From Rhodobacter sp. TJ_12 (GTDB lineage: Bacteria > Pseudomonadota > Alphaproteobacteria > Rhodobacterales > Rhodobacteraceae), in NCBI RefSeq assembly GCF_020023995.1, contig NZ_NRRD01000003.1:188685-252684 (forward strand): a stretch of 64,000 nucleotides of DNA, written 5' to 3'. The position numbers and the translations under genes were made by a program. Below, piece by piece: positions 1-8,908 of the stretch (position 1 is the first letter of the stretch; each line of letters starts with the position of its first letter). The notes below the pieces were generated by a model. It made no database searches. It saw only the letters and a list, made by a program, of their open reading frames with translations, and was not told the origin of the DNA.

Positions 1-2760
1 ACCCAGGCCGATCTGGATGCGGGCGGCGTGACCAATACCGCCACCGTCACCGCGCAACCGCCCACCGGCAGCGCGATCACCGATACCTCGGGCACCGCGC
101 CCGACAATGACACGGCCACCGTGACGCCGCTTGCCGCCGCGCCGGGCATTGCGCTCGTCAAAACCGCGACGCTCAAGGACGACGATGGCACCCCGGGTGT
201 GAGCGTCGGCGACACCATCGAGTATGCCTTCACCGTCATCAACACCGGCGCCGTGACGCTGAGCAATGTCACCGTCACCGACCCGATGCTGGGCGGGGCC
301 GTGGGCACGACGCTTGCCGCTTTGGCTCCGGGCGCCGACAGCGGGACACATTTCACCGCACGCTATGCCGTGACCGCCGCCGATGTCAGCACCGGTTTCG
401 TGACGAACCAAGCCACGGCGGAAGCGGCACCCGCGAGTGGCGCCGCGATCAGCGACCTTTCGGGGATAACGCGCGATGACGACACACAAACCGTCACCTT
501 CCTTGGCTCGATCGCGGGCAAAGTGGCCGACGCCACGGGCGCGCGGGATGGCGCGATTGTGCGCCTGACCGACCCGGCCACCGGGATGATGGTCGCCGAA
601 ACCACCACCGATGCACAGGGCAATTATGCTTTTATCGGGCTTGAGGCCGGGTCCTTCTGCATCAGCTTCGTGCATGCGGAATCCGAAGCCGTGGTTTCGA
701 TCACCGGCACGGCCGAAAATGGCCGCTCCGCAGGCGATCAGGTTTGCGGGCTTGATATCGTGCCGGGCGCCGGTCGCACGATCACTGGCGTCGATGCGGT
801 GATGGTGGACCCGAGCGGGGTGATCTATGATGCGGTCACCCGCACGCCGCTGGCCGGGGCCACCGTGACCTTGCTGCACAATGGCACCCCCGTGCCCAAT
901 AGCTGGCTGGCCGCGACCGGCGATAGCAACAACAAGGTCACGGGCAGCGACGGGCGCTATTCGTTCTTGCTGCAATCGCCCGCGCAAAGCGGCATTTACA
1001 CGCTGCAAGTTTCCGCCACCGACTATGAAAACTCGACCCTGATCCCGGCCCAGCCGGGCGCGATGACCCCGGCCATCGGCCTTGGGGTGGAGGCGGTCGT
1101 GGCCGCAAACAATGCCCCGGCGGCGGGCGGCGATACCACCTATTACACCGCCTTCAACATGAGCTTTCCGGATTGGTCCGATGCCACGACGCTGTCGAAA
1201 GGCATCATCCACAACCACATTCCGCTTGATCCGGTCGGCGTCACAACCGAGCTCAGCCTGACCAAAACGGCCGATGTCGCGGGCCTGTCGACGCCCGCGC
1301 AGGTGGGCGACGTGATCCGCTACACGATCACCGCGCGCAACAATGGGGCGCTGCCGATCACGGGGGTCAGCCTTGAGGACCCGCTGACGACGGACGAGGC
1401 CCTGACGACAAGCGCCGAAACCGCGGATGGCACGCTTGATCCCGGCGAAAGTTGGGTCTGGACGGCCAGCATCACGCTTGATGCGCAAACGGTCACCCAA
1501 GATCAGATCACGAACTTGGCCACGCTGAGCGCCACCGATGCTTGGGGGCAGCCGCTCACGCTGGAAAGCAGCCCCGATGGCAACACCAACTTGGGCAGCG
1601 GCAATGGCATCGCCACCGTGGTGACACTGCAAGGGCTGATCGACGAAATCCGCCCCGAACTGGAAGACATCCTGCGCGATGACCTGACCCAAACGCTTGA
1701 CCGGCTTGGCCGCAGCTTCTCTGGCTTCGCGCGCGATGCCGCACGCCGGCTGCGGGCTGGGGCCCCCGAGGGCTGTTTGAACAATGAAACCGCCGACAAT
1801 GACCTTAACCTGAAGCTGAACGATGCGGGGCTGCGCGCCGATGGCAGCTTGGGCAAAGAGGTCTATGATTGCACGCGGCGCGAATGGCGTATCGACAGTT
1901 TCGAAGCCTCGACCCTGCAAGACGATATTGCGGGCAACCAGACGCTGCTCAGCTACACGCGCCGGGTCGAACGGCTCAAGGGCGATGACCGGATTGCTGG
2001 GCGGTTCTGGGGCGCCTATGCCAGCCACAGCGATATTGCCACCGGCACCGCCAATGGCAGCATCCATGGGCTGGGCGTCTTTGGCGGGCTTTATGGCGCG
2101 CGCAAACTGCCCGGCGAGGGGATGTTCGATTACTACCTTGGCGGTGCAGTGGGGCGGCACAGCTTCACCTTTGACTTCCCGCAAACCGTCACGATCACCG
2201 CCAAAGGGTCTTATACCTATGCAGCGGTGCTGGCGGGCGCGGGCCTGTCGCGCAGCTATGCTTGGCAAGATATGATCGTCACGCCGCGGCTGGGGATCGA
2301 CCTTGCCTATGCGCCCGGCGCGCAGGTCTCGGTCGAGGCGACGCAGGGCCTGACCCGCGACAGTGGCCGCTTCGATCTGGGCGCGACCGGCAGCTGGCGG
2401 CTGTTTTTGGAAAGCGAATTCCGCAACGATCTGACGCTGGCGGGCGATGGCAAAGGGCTCTTTGACGGGCTGGCGTCGGAACTGACGCTGACGCCTGCGC
2501 TGTTGTGCGACGGTGATTTCGAGGGCCCGGCGGATTGCGGCTTCGGGCTTGCGCTTGGGCTGTCGGGCCACAGCGCGGATGGGCTGGAAAGCTGGTCGGC
2601 CGAGATTGACGCCAGCGCAACCGAGGCGGAACGCCGTTTGGCGCTGAAACTGGCCTATGCCCGGCGGATCGAGGCGCTGAAAGCGACCTTGCGCACCGGT
2701 CTGAGCGCCAGCGTGCAGGGCGATATCGCGGCCTCGGTCACCCTGCAATCGCGGTTCTAG
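1..2760 (+). CDS. DUF11-repeat outer-membrane protein with C-terminal beta-barrel (5' partial)
   Basis: The reading frame is open from base 1, so the true start lies upstream and only the last 919 residues are visible. The N-terminal half carries DUF11-type repeats (DTIEYAFTVINTGAVTLSNV near residue 70 and a second copy near 430), separated by SdrD/CNA-B-like carboxypeptidase-regulatory folds (TTDAQGNYAFIGLEAGSFCI). The last 300 or so residues alternate aromatic and small residues and end in a terminal Phe (LQSRF), as in outer-membrane beta-barrels of the autotransporter type. It probably displays a repetitive passenger on the cell surface. The family assignment is by sequence pattern and the function (adhesion or matrix) is inferred. 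A strong hairpin terminator follows. Confidence 0.75.
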   Translation, partial: TQADLDAGGVTNTATVTAQPPTGSAITDTSGTAPDNDTATVTPLAAAPGIALVKTATLKDDDGTPGVSVGDTIEYAFTVINTGAVTLSNVTVTDPMLGGAVGTTLAALAPGADSGTHFTARYAVTAADVSTGFVTNQATAEAAPASGAAISDLSGITRDDDTQTVTFLGSIAGKVADATGARDGAIVRLTDPATGMMVAETTTDAQGNYAFIGLEAGSFCISFVHAESEAVVSITGTAENGRSAGDQVCGLDIVPGAGRTITGVDAVMVDPSGVIYDAVTRTPLAGATVTLLHNGTPVPNSWLAATGDSNNKVTGSDGRYSFLLQSPAQSGIYTLQVSATDYENSTLIPAQPGAMTPAIGLGVEAVVAANNAPAAGGDTTYYTAFNMSFPDWSDATTLSKGIIHNHIPLDPVGVTTELSLTKTADVAGLSTPAQVGDVIRYTITARNNGALPITGVSLEDPLTTDEALTTSAETADGTLDPGESWVWTASITLDAQTVTQDQITNLATLSATDAWGQPLTLESSPDGNTNLGSGNGIATVVTLQGLIDEIRPELEDILRDDLTQTLDRLGRSFSGFARDAARRLRAGAPEGCLNNETADNDLNLKLNDAGLRADGSLGKEVYDCTRREWRIDSFEASTLQDDIAGNQTLLSYTRRVERLKGDDRIAGRFWGAYASHSDIATGTANGSIHGLGVFGGLYGARKLPGEGMFDYYLGGAVGRHSFTFDFPQTVTITAKGSYTYAAVLAGAGLSRSYAWQDMIVTPRLGIDLAYAPGAQVSVEATQGLTRDSGRFDLGATGSWRLFLESEFRNDLTLAGDGKGLFDGLASELTLTPALLCDGDFEGPADCGFGLALGLSGHSADGLESWSAEIDASATEAERRLALKLAYARRIEALKATLRTGLSASVQGDIAASVTLQSRF

Positions 2761-2785
2761 AAGAACCTTCGCCACCGCTATAACC

Positions 2786-2825
2786 CATGCCGGGGCGCCG
2801 CGTGCGCCCCGGCATGCCCGTTTTC
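2786..2825 (+). terminator. Rho-independent terminator of the DUF11 protein
   Basis: A perfect 13-bp stem (2786-2798 pairs with 2804-2816) with a 5-nt loop lies 26 bp after the stop codon and is followed by a short T-run (gtttt). Confidence 0.8.
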
Positions 2826-2930
2826 GATGCCCCCGTCCAAAAGACATGGGGCAGTTTCGACCATTGCATCACCGCAAAATTGGAGGGAACGCCAAGCACA
2901 GGCCCGCGCCCAAGGTCGGGCCTCGGCCCT

Positions 2931-3225
2931 TTATTTTATTAGGCTTAAGGCTCGTAACCGGAACATCACGGTAGCGGCCAACGCGAGGACAGAGAGGAAG
3001 ACCTTTGGACAGCGGTCGTATTGGGTGGCCACGCGGCGCCAGTCCTTGAGCCTGCCGAACATATCTCGATCTGGTTCCGACATTTGTCGCGGCGTTTGTC
3101 GTATTTTACGGGTTCTTGCGCGCCTTGCGAGCAGGAATGCATGTGTGGATCCCCTTGTCCTGCCAGGCTTCGCGGCCCCAATCAGCATCATAAGCCCGAT
3201 CAGCGAATAATGGGGCGACCAATCC
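2931..3225 (-). pseudogene. Decayed IS5-family transposase, C-terminal fragment
   Basis: On the minus strand three frames in succession give pieces of an IS5-family DDE transposase: PLFADRAYDADWGREAWQD, then VKYDKRRDKCRNQIE, then MFGRLKDWRRVATQYDRCPK followed by VFLSVLALAATVMF. The first break (near KNP) is a 1-nt shift and the second (after NQIE) loses about 2 nt. No intact N-terminus or flanking inverted repeat was seen. It is a relic of about 100 codons lying between the DUF11 gene and the converging gene that ends at 3275. The rest of 2826-2930 holds nothing I recognise. Confidence 0.75.
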
Positions 3226-3274
3226 CCCCGCTTACGCCTTTGCACGCGCAGGGTCTGTGGCACATGGCTGGCAA

Positions 3275-5509
3275 CTATTTCCAATTGATCCGCACCTGAT
3301 GGGTCCATTCATCTGACACGTTCGCCCCCTCGTCGATGCATTGGAAGACGAAATCATAAACCCCATCTTGCCCGTTGAAATTGGGGCCCGCCTCTTCGGG
3401 GGTGACCACAATCTGCACACCATAGGTCTGCAACAGACGTAAGGGCGTGCGCACGGTCTGACCATCCCACATCAGGTTCACATCCCCGCCGCCCGATTGC
3501 ACATCAACCCCGTGCAAGGCCCAGACAACATCGTCATAGCCCACCGAAAGACCGACCGGATTGACCGTTTTCAGGATATAGCGCCCCGGACGCCCGTGCC
3601 GCCCCACCAAAATCCGCAAATAGACATAGCGCGAGGCGGAGGCAGACAGAGTCAGCCCGATATTTTGATAGCCGCAGAATTGAGCGTTTCGGATCGCTGA
3701 AATTTCGGGCTTGAGCAGCGGTGGGATTTCCAACTGGGTATCATTGCCCACCGCACCCGCTTGAATGCGCGGGCAAAGCTCGCCCTGCGTGTAATTCCAT
3801 TCCGCACAGCTTGTGCCCAAAAGATGGCCATGGAACTTGTTATGGTTTTGGGGGAAATCAGAGATGTTCCATTGCCCGGCCACGCTGCCCCCACAGACCC
3901 GGACTTGATTGCGTTCATAGACATATTCGATCAATCCATCGCAACGCAGCGCGAATATATCCGAGGGCGTTCCATCAAAGCTGCCCCAAGGCAATGGCCA
4001 ACCATCCCACAGCAACATGTCATAAAGGCAATAGGTGATCGACTCGCCGATCAGCAATTCGGCGGTGTTCACGATCCGCCGCCGGGTTGCGGGATCAAGG
4101 CTGGGAATACCCCGCGCGCCTTCAAAACTGGCGGCATCGGTATGCATCCCCGCGATCCAGCCGTCTTTGAGCGCGCGCGCCTCGGCCACCAGATCGGCAT
4201 CGCGCGCTTGGATCGTGCTGCTATAGGCGCGAAACGGCAAAACCTCGTTGAAGGGCGCCGACCAATTATCGACCTGTATCCCCGCGAATTGAAATTGATA
4301 GGATTGGCTGGTGGGGCCAAACCCCGCCACAAGCGCCGCGTGCCAATGCTCGCCCAGATCGTCGCTCACGCCGGGAATATCGATCGGGCTGAGGTTAAGC
4401 TGACAATAAGCGGCATCCGCCAATTGCATGCCCGAGGCCCAGCCCTGTGCCGTGACTGCGGGGGCTTGCGTGCCCACGATCTCGCGCGGCCTGTCCCATG
4501 TCAAAAGCGGGTGGTCGCCGGCGGGTCGGACGATTTCGCCGATGATCAACCCTTCGGCGATCTTGCGTTTCTTGCTGCCACCAGGGGCTTGCAAAATCTC
4601 GCGCAGCATCGCCATAGACGACGAACGCTGCATCGCCTCTGGCACCATCACCAGCGCCTGCAAGAACAGATCCGACCGCCCCGCCTGATGCAGCTTTTCG
4701 GCCAGTTCCGGGTAAGCGGAAAAAAGCCCGCGCAACGCCGGGGCCAGCGCATCTTGCGGGTCTTTGCGCGCCGCATCGATGATCTGGGCAAGGCTGCGCG
4801 GCGCGATCCACGGCCCGCTGGCGCGCAACAGCATGGCAAAATCTTGCCCAGTCTTCGCCGCCGAAAGTGCCGCCGCAAATGCCTTGAGCGCCCCGCCGGG
4901 CCGCGCCTGTGCCAAATAGCGCAAAAGTCGTGGCGCGCGCAGCGCGCGGTCTGGATGCTCCAACGCCGCGGCAACCAGCGCCTTGGCCACCGCCGGGGCC
5001 TTGCCCGCATCGCCCTTGTGCCAGCGCAGCAAAACATCGGCGGCGGCGTTGAGAAGCTCTGGCTCGGGCGCGCGCGCGGCGGTTTGCAAAAGCTGCCGCA
5101 CCTTGCGCCCCGGATAGGCGCCGACCAGCCGTAGCGCATAGGCGCGCTCGCTCAGCGCAATTGACGGTGTCCCGATCACCTTTTCCATAGAATCGACAAA
5201 CGGCCCGGCCAGTTTTTCATGCCCCGCCACCGCGCGCGCCAGCCCCTGCAAAAGCGCGAAGGTCACCCCCCGATCAAAGCGGCGATCAAAGACCAATTCA
5301 AAGGCTGCCGCACACGCGGTGGGATTGTCGGTCCAATGATGGTGCAAGACCGGCATGACCACCTGCACGACGGTTTTCGCATCGGCCCTGCGCTGCACCT
5401 CGGCCAGCAAATCCGCGATCTGCGCCTGCGGGGTATTATCCAGCGTTTTTCGTATCTTGAGACTATCTGGGTGATCCGCCGAAAATAGGGTTTGCAGCAA
5501 TTCGCTCAT
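3275..5509 (-). CDS. Large protein of unknown function, alpha-helical N-terminus and possible NlpC/P60-like C-terminal region
   Basis: This is 744 aa from the ATG at 5509 (MSELLQTLF); the frame stays open upstream, but that part is low-complexity and Arg-rich and I do not count it. Residues 1-360 are Leu/Ala-rich helical repeats resembling HEAT/ARM folds (LLNAAADVLLRWHKGDAGKA). Residues 370-740 are different: Trp/Tyr/Gly-rich, with FALRCDGLIEYVYE and then FPQNHNKFHGH, a Cys followed by His residues that recalls NlpC/P60-type cysteine hydrolases. That reading is an inference from a short motif. There is no signal peptide or membrane segment. It is divergent from the 5881 gene across a 371-bp spacer. 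A contractile-injection or cell-wall role is possible but not shown. Confidence 0.6.
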   Translation of the reverse strand: MSELLQTLFSADHPDSLKIRKTLDNTPQAQIADLLAEVQRRADAKTVVQVVMPVLHHHWTDNPTACAAAFELVFDRRFDRGVTFALLQGLARAVAGHEKLAGPFVDSMEKVIGTPSIALSERAYALRLVGAYPGRKVRQLLQTAARAPEPELLNAAADVLLRWHKGDAGKAPAVAKALVAAALEHPDRALRAPRLLRYLAQARPGGALKAFAAALSAAKTGQDFAMLLRASGPWIAPRSLAQIIDAARKDPQDALAPALRGLFSAYPELAEKLHQAGRSDLFLQALVMVPEAMQRSSSMAMLREILQAPGGSKKRKIAEGLIIGEIVRPAGDHPLLTWDRPREIVGTQAPAVTAQGWASGMQLADAAYCQLNLSPIDIPGVSDDLGEHWHAALVAGFGPTSQSYQFQFAGIQVDNWSAPFNEVLPFRAYSSTIQARDADLVAEARALKDGWIAGMHTDAASFEGARGIPSLDPATRRRIVNTAELLIGESITYCLYDMLLWDGWPLPWGSFDGTPSDIFALRCDGLIEYVYERNQVRVCGGSVAGQWNISDFPQNHNKFHGHLLGTSCAEWNYTQGELCPRIQAGAVGNDTQLEIPPLLKPEISAIRNAQFCGYQNIGLTLSASASRYVYLRILVGRHGRPGRYILKTVNPVGLSVGYDDVVWALHGVDVQSGGGDVNLMWDGQTVRTPLRLLQTYGVQIVVTPEEAGPNFNGQDGVYDFVFQCIDEGANVSDEWTHQVRINWK

Positions 5510-5880
5510 GTCATTTCGGAGATTGGTATCTCCGCCCCCTTTTGAAACGGGCACGCGAAAATGGCCCTGTGCAATGAAACGGCCACGCCCCGAAAAGGCG
5601 CGCAAAACCTTGGCGGTAAAAACCCGATGGGCTTTTACCGATCGCGCCGCCGCCGGGCGCAGGATCAACGGCTAAATATAGGTATGTGATATTGGATTAT
5701 TCGGGCGCGTGGCCGGTCTGTCAATTGCGCATTTCAGAAAAATATTTAGTTGACGCAAATCGATTCGGCGTGCAGCCTACTGGCCTTATCACACAGACCT
5801 TGGTGAACCGCCCCTGCGGTCGCCCCACCGATATTCATGGTTCGTGCCCCGGCGCGAAGCCATTTGAAATGGAGTGTTTC
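5510..5880. other. Divergent intergenic region between 5509 and 5881 genes
   Basis: This 371-bp spacer separates two divergently transcribed genes. Its middle (about 5670-5760) is AT-rich compared with the surroundings and contains taaatataggtatgtgatat and agaaaaatatttagttgacg, plausible promoter material. I see no RNA gene or conserved operator. Confidence 0.4.
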
Positions 5881-7029
5881 ATGGCTGATTTTGACGACGT
5901 TTATTCGAAAAACGCGACCACCGAGAGCATTCGCTTGGGCGACGGGGCTGCCTCGGGCTATCTGAGCTTGAACAAGGCCGTCGATGTCGATGGGCGCGGC
6001 CAACGGCTGCAAGATGTGCCAGTGATCACGCTCAGTGCCAATACCGGCGAGTTGAAAGTGGGCGAACCGCAAGGCGGTATCCTCGGCACGATCAATATGC
6101 GCAATGTGACGATTGACGCGAAAACCGCCACCTTCGAAGCGGGGGGCAACAGTGGGCGCGGTGACGGAAAGCTGAACCTTTTCAACCGTCTTGGCAGGAT
6201 GGCGATGGAGCTGGATGCCAAAACTGGCATCGCCGCGATCGGCGCGGAACGCTCCGCCGGCACGCTGATCTTGCGCGATGGCGAAGGTGTGGAAACCGCG
6301 CGGCTGACCGGGGCGCATGGCAATTTGACCCTGGGCGGCGGCTCGGCGGATGGCGATCTGACGCTAAAGACCACCACCGGCCATAATGCGTTCACGTTCA
6401 ACGGTCAGGGCGCGAATATGACCGTGGGCACAACCGGGGCCGATGGCAATATCACGGTGAAATCCTCGGCCAATGAAGCCGCGATTGTGATGAATGGCAA
6501 TGCCGCGCAGATCATCGTCGGCGGGGTCGGCACCAATGGCGATATCGTCATGCGTAACAATCTCAACGAAGATACCCTGCTGATCAATGGCAGCGCCGGG
6601 GATATTCAATTTCTCAATGCCGATTTCGCCGAGGAATTCACCGTCCAAGAAGACGCCCTTGCCGTGGCGCTGCCGGGCACGGTGATGGCGATGGATGACG
6701 AGGGGCTTTTGGTGCCCGCAACCCAGGCCTATGACACGGCGGTGATCGGCGTGGTCGCGGGCGGCGGGCGCTACAAACCCGCGCTGGTGCTGGACCGCCA
6801 AGGCGGCGCGGCGCGCAAGTCGATTGCCATGGTCGGCAAGGTGATGGTGCAGCTTAGCGCCCATAACGGGGCCATTCGCCCGGGCGATCTGCTGACCAGT
6901 TCCGAGATTACAGGCGTGGCAATGAAGGTCACGGACCGCGACCGCGCGCTGGGGGCGGTGATCGGCAAGGCCATGGGGCGGCTGGACGCGGGCACCGATC
7001 TGGTGCCGGTTCTTGTCAACCTCCAATAA
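5881..7029 (+). CDS. Repeat-rich unknown protein with a C-terminal phage-tail/peptidase-like domain
   Basis: This is 382 aa from the ATG at 5881, preceded by GGAG about 8 nt upstream. The centre (residues 130-250) is a Gly/Asn/Asp/Ile-rich solenoid-like stretch with irregular repeats (GADGNITVKSSANEAAIVMN, GTNGDIVMRNNLNEDTLLIN), typical of beta-helix surface or tail proteins. The last 120 residues (VIGVVAGGGRY, AIRPGDLLTSSEITGVAMKV, GAVIGKAMGRLDAGTDLVPV) match a C-terminal module I know from many large hypothetical proteins and phage tail-fibre-like proteins. There is no signal peptide. The downstream metallophosphoesterase starts 12 nt after the stop, so the two are probably cotranscribed. 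Function is unknown. Confidence 0.65.
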   Translation: MADFDDVYSKNATTESIRLGDGAASGYLSLNKAVDVDGRGQRLQDVPVITLSANTGELKVGEPQGGILGTINMRNVTIDAKTATFEAGGNSGRGDGKLNLFNRLGRMAMELDAKTGIAAIGAERSAGTLILRDGEGVETARLTGAHGNLTLGGGSADGDLTLKTTTGHNAFTFNGQGANMTVGTTGADGNITVKSSANEAAIVMNGNAAQIIVGGVGTNGDIVMRNNLNEDTLLINGSAGDIQFLNADFAEEFTVQEDALAVALPGTVMAMDDEGLLVPATQAYDTAVIGVVAGGGRYKPALVLDRQGGAARKSIAMVGKVMVQLSAHNGAIRPGDLLTSSEITGVAMKVTDRDRALGAVIGKAMGRLDAGTDLVPVLVNLQ

Positions 7030-7041
7030 CCGGGGGCCGAC

Positions 7042-8817
7042 ATGCCGATTTCCGTTTTGAAAGATTGTCTGCCCTTTTACGGCGACAAGACCAATTTCAT
7101 GATGCGCGGGGGGCTGCGCCCCTTCAACCTGAGCGGAGGCTCCTATCTGAATTTCGTCAAGGCAAGCGTGGCGGACCGGAACTTCTTGGCGTTTCACAAA
7201 GACTGGAAGGTGAAGATCGACAGTCTGAACAATGCCCAGCGCGGTACGCAGGGCGAGGTGACAAAGGCGCTCGCCCGGCGCGTCAATCTGCGCGCCAGCA
7301 AGACCGATATCTTCGACGATCTGTGGCACATCACATGGGAGGCGAAGACCTACAAGAAAGACGTGGATGAGACGATCGCGGGCGATCTGGAAGATGCCTA
7401 TGATCTGGCGGCGCGGGTGGCCACGCAGACGCCCTTTCCCAATCATCCGATCCTTCCGCCAAATATCCCTTGGCAGCGCCTAACATGGGACCGGATCGTC
7501 GAGGCCCCGGCGGGCCCGAATTATGTGGTGTTTTCCGACATGCACATGATGGATCATTCCAGCGATTTTTCGCTGCCCAATTACTTCAAGGACCACAATC
7601 TGGACCTGTATCTTGAGGTGCTGACCCATTACGCGGATCAGCCCGGCTGGTGCCTTGTTGAAAATGGCGATGTCGAGGAATGCATCATCTATGAGGTCGA
7701 TGCAGGCGATGCGCAGGTGCGCAAATCGCTAAGCAAACCCGCGCGCAAATATCCGATCACCCAGACCGATGCGGATTGGGATGCGTTCATGGCGGTGCGT
7801 TACACCAAGCGCGAAGCCACGCTGGGGCGGCTTTTTATCAGCTTTCGTCCCTATTACGACCTGATCCGCGACCGGTTCATTGCCGAGGACCGCTATGTGC
7901 GGCTGACCGGCAACCATGACACCTATTCCAACACCGAACGCGAGCGGGTGCTGCGCAACATGATCGAAGACGAGCTTGGCGTTGCGGTGGCGGATGTGGC
8001 GACGGTGTCGCAAGGTGGGCAGATCTCGCATCTGATCTTGCACGGCCATCAATTCGATACCGTTTCAATCCAAAGCGGGGCCGTGCCCTATGCGCTGTCG
8101 CTGGGCGAGGTGTTTTCGGAAACGGTGTCTTGGATTTATGAGGGGCCGGATCGCTTCTGGCCCGACCGCGATTGCCGCGCGTGGCTTGCGGGCGGCAGCA
8201 TCGGCAATATCTTAGCGCGCGAGGAAGAAAGCGGCTATTCCCACGACACAATATGGAACCTGCTGAACGCGGGGGGCGACACGGCGCGCGATAAGATCAA
8301 GGCCGATACCAGAGGCTTTGTCGAAGCCCTGCTGGAACATGAAATCGCTTGGGAATATTTCGAAAACAAAGATCCGTGGTATGCGCTTGCGCTCGAAGTT
8401 GCGACCGGGGATGAGTGGTTCAAGCTGCGCCATCTGAATGAACGTGCACTCTGTGACGGTTACTTTGATCGCTACCGCCACCATTCAGGCCAGAGTGTCA
8501 GGCAGGCAAAGGCCAATATTCCGAAACTTGTGCTTGGCCACACCCATGAGCCGCGCTGCAATGCCGTGGACCCCAACCATGGGGAACGGTCATGGTATCT
8601 CAACAGCGGCTCGGCGGGCCGGTTCGAAAACCTGATCTGGGCGGTGGAAATCACCCCAAGCGGGGACCGGATCGTGTCTTGGTCACGCGTCGACGGGCGG
8701 CTGCGCAAAACCATCTGGCGCGACGAAAGCGCGGAATTCCCTATGCCAGTGCCATGGGGCGAACCAAAGACAATCCATAGCTCCAACCTCGTTCTGGACC
8801 ATTACGAATACCCCTAA
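7042..8817 (+). CDS. Metallophosphoesterase (calcineurin-like)
   Basis: This is 591 aa with the full calcineurin-like metal-binding series: SDMHMMDHSSDF (about residue 165), ENGDVEEC (about 208), LTGNHDTYSNTERERV (about 290), ILHGHQFD (about 335) and LGHTHEPRCN (about 495). The family hydrolyses phosphomono- or diesters with a two-metal centre; the substrate here is unknown. It is longer than the usual 250-400 aa, with helical insertions between the third and last motifs. No signal peptide is seen, so it is likely cytoplasmic. A GGGGG run lies 8 nt before the ATG. It sits just downstream of the 5881 gene and is followed by an inverted repeat. Confidence 0.88.
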   Translation: MPISVLKDCLPFYGDKTNFMMRGGLRPFNLSGGSYLNFVKASVADRNFLAFHKDWKVKIDSLNNAQRGTQGEVTKALARRVNLRASKTDIFDDLWHITWEAKTYKKDVDETIAGDLEDAYDLAARVATQTPFPNHPILPPNIPWQRLTWDRIVEAPAGPNYVVFSDMHMMDHSSDFSLPNYFKDHNLDLYLEVLTHYADQPGWCLVENGDVEECIIYEVDAGDAQVRKSLSKPARKYPITQTDADWDAFMAVRYTKREATLGRLFISFRPYYDLIRDRFIAEDRYVRLTGNHDTYSNTERERVLRNMIEDELGVAVADVATVSQGGQISHLILHGHQFDTVSIQSGAVPYALSLGEVFSETVSWIYEGPDRFWPDRDCRAWLAGGSIGNILAREEESGYSHDTIWNLLNAGGDTARDKIKADTRGFVEALLEHEIAWEYFENKDPWYALALEVATGDEWFKLRHLNERALCDGYFDRYRHHSGQSVRQAKANIPKLVLGHTHEPRCNAVDPNHGERSWYLNSGSAGRFENLIWAVEITPSGDRIVSWSRVDGRLRKTIWRDESAEFPMPVPWGEPKTIHSSNLVLDHYEYP

Positions 8818-8823
8818 GCGACC

Positions 8824-8843
8824 GGGCGGGCTATAGCCCGCCC
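8824..8843 (+). terminator. Inverted repeat after the metallophosphoesterase
   Basis: A GC-rich perfect palindrome (gggcgggcta / tagcccgccc) starts 7 nt after the stop codon. It lacks a T-run, so its terminator role is tentative. It lies between convergent genes. Confidence 0.45.
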
Positions 8844-8845
8844 CA

Positions 8846-8895
8846 TGCCAGTCCGACGCGTGCCAGTCCGACGCCTGCCAGTCCGACGCGTGCCA
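8846..8895. repeat. 15-bp tandem repeat, 3.3 copies
   Basis: The unit tgccagtccgacgc(g/c) occurs at 8846-8860, 8861-8875 and 8876-8890, plus a 5-base partial copy, in the gap between the metallophosphoesterase and cobQ. The copies differ at one base. No spacers are present. Confidence 0.85.
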
Positions 8896-8908
8896 AAAGC
8901 GCCCTCCC

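Noticed and set aside
3761-5134. Long plus-strand frame of 457 codons
   Set aside because: It is antisense to the 744-aa gene, Arg/Pro/Gly-rich and without domain features; GC-rich codon bias creates such shadow frames.
8846-8895. Possible CRISPR array
   Set aside because: The 15-bp units are directly adjacent with no spacers, too short for CRISPR repeats.
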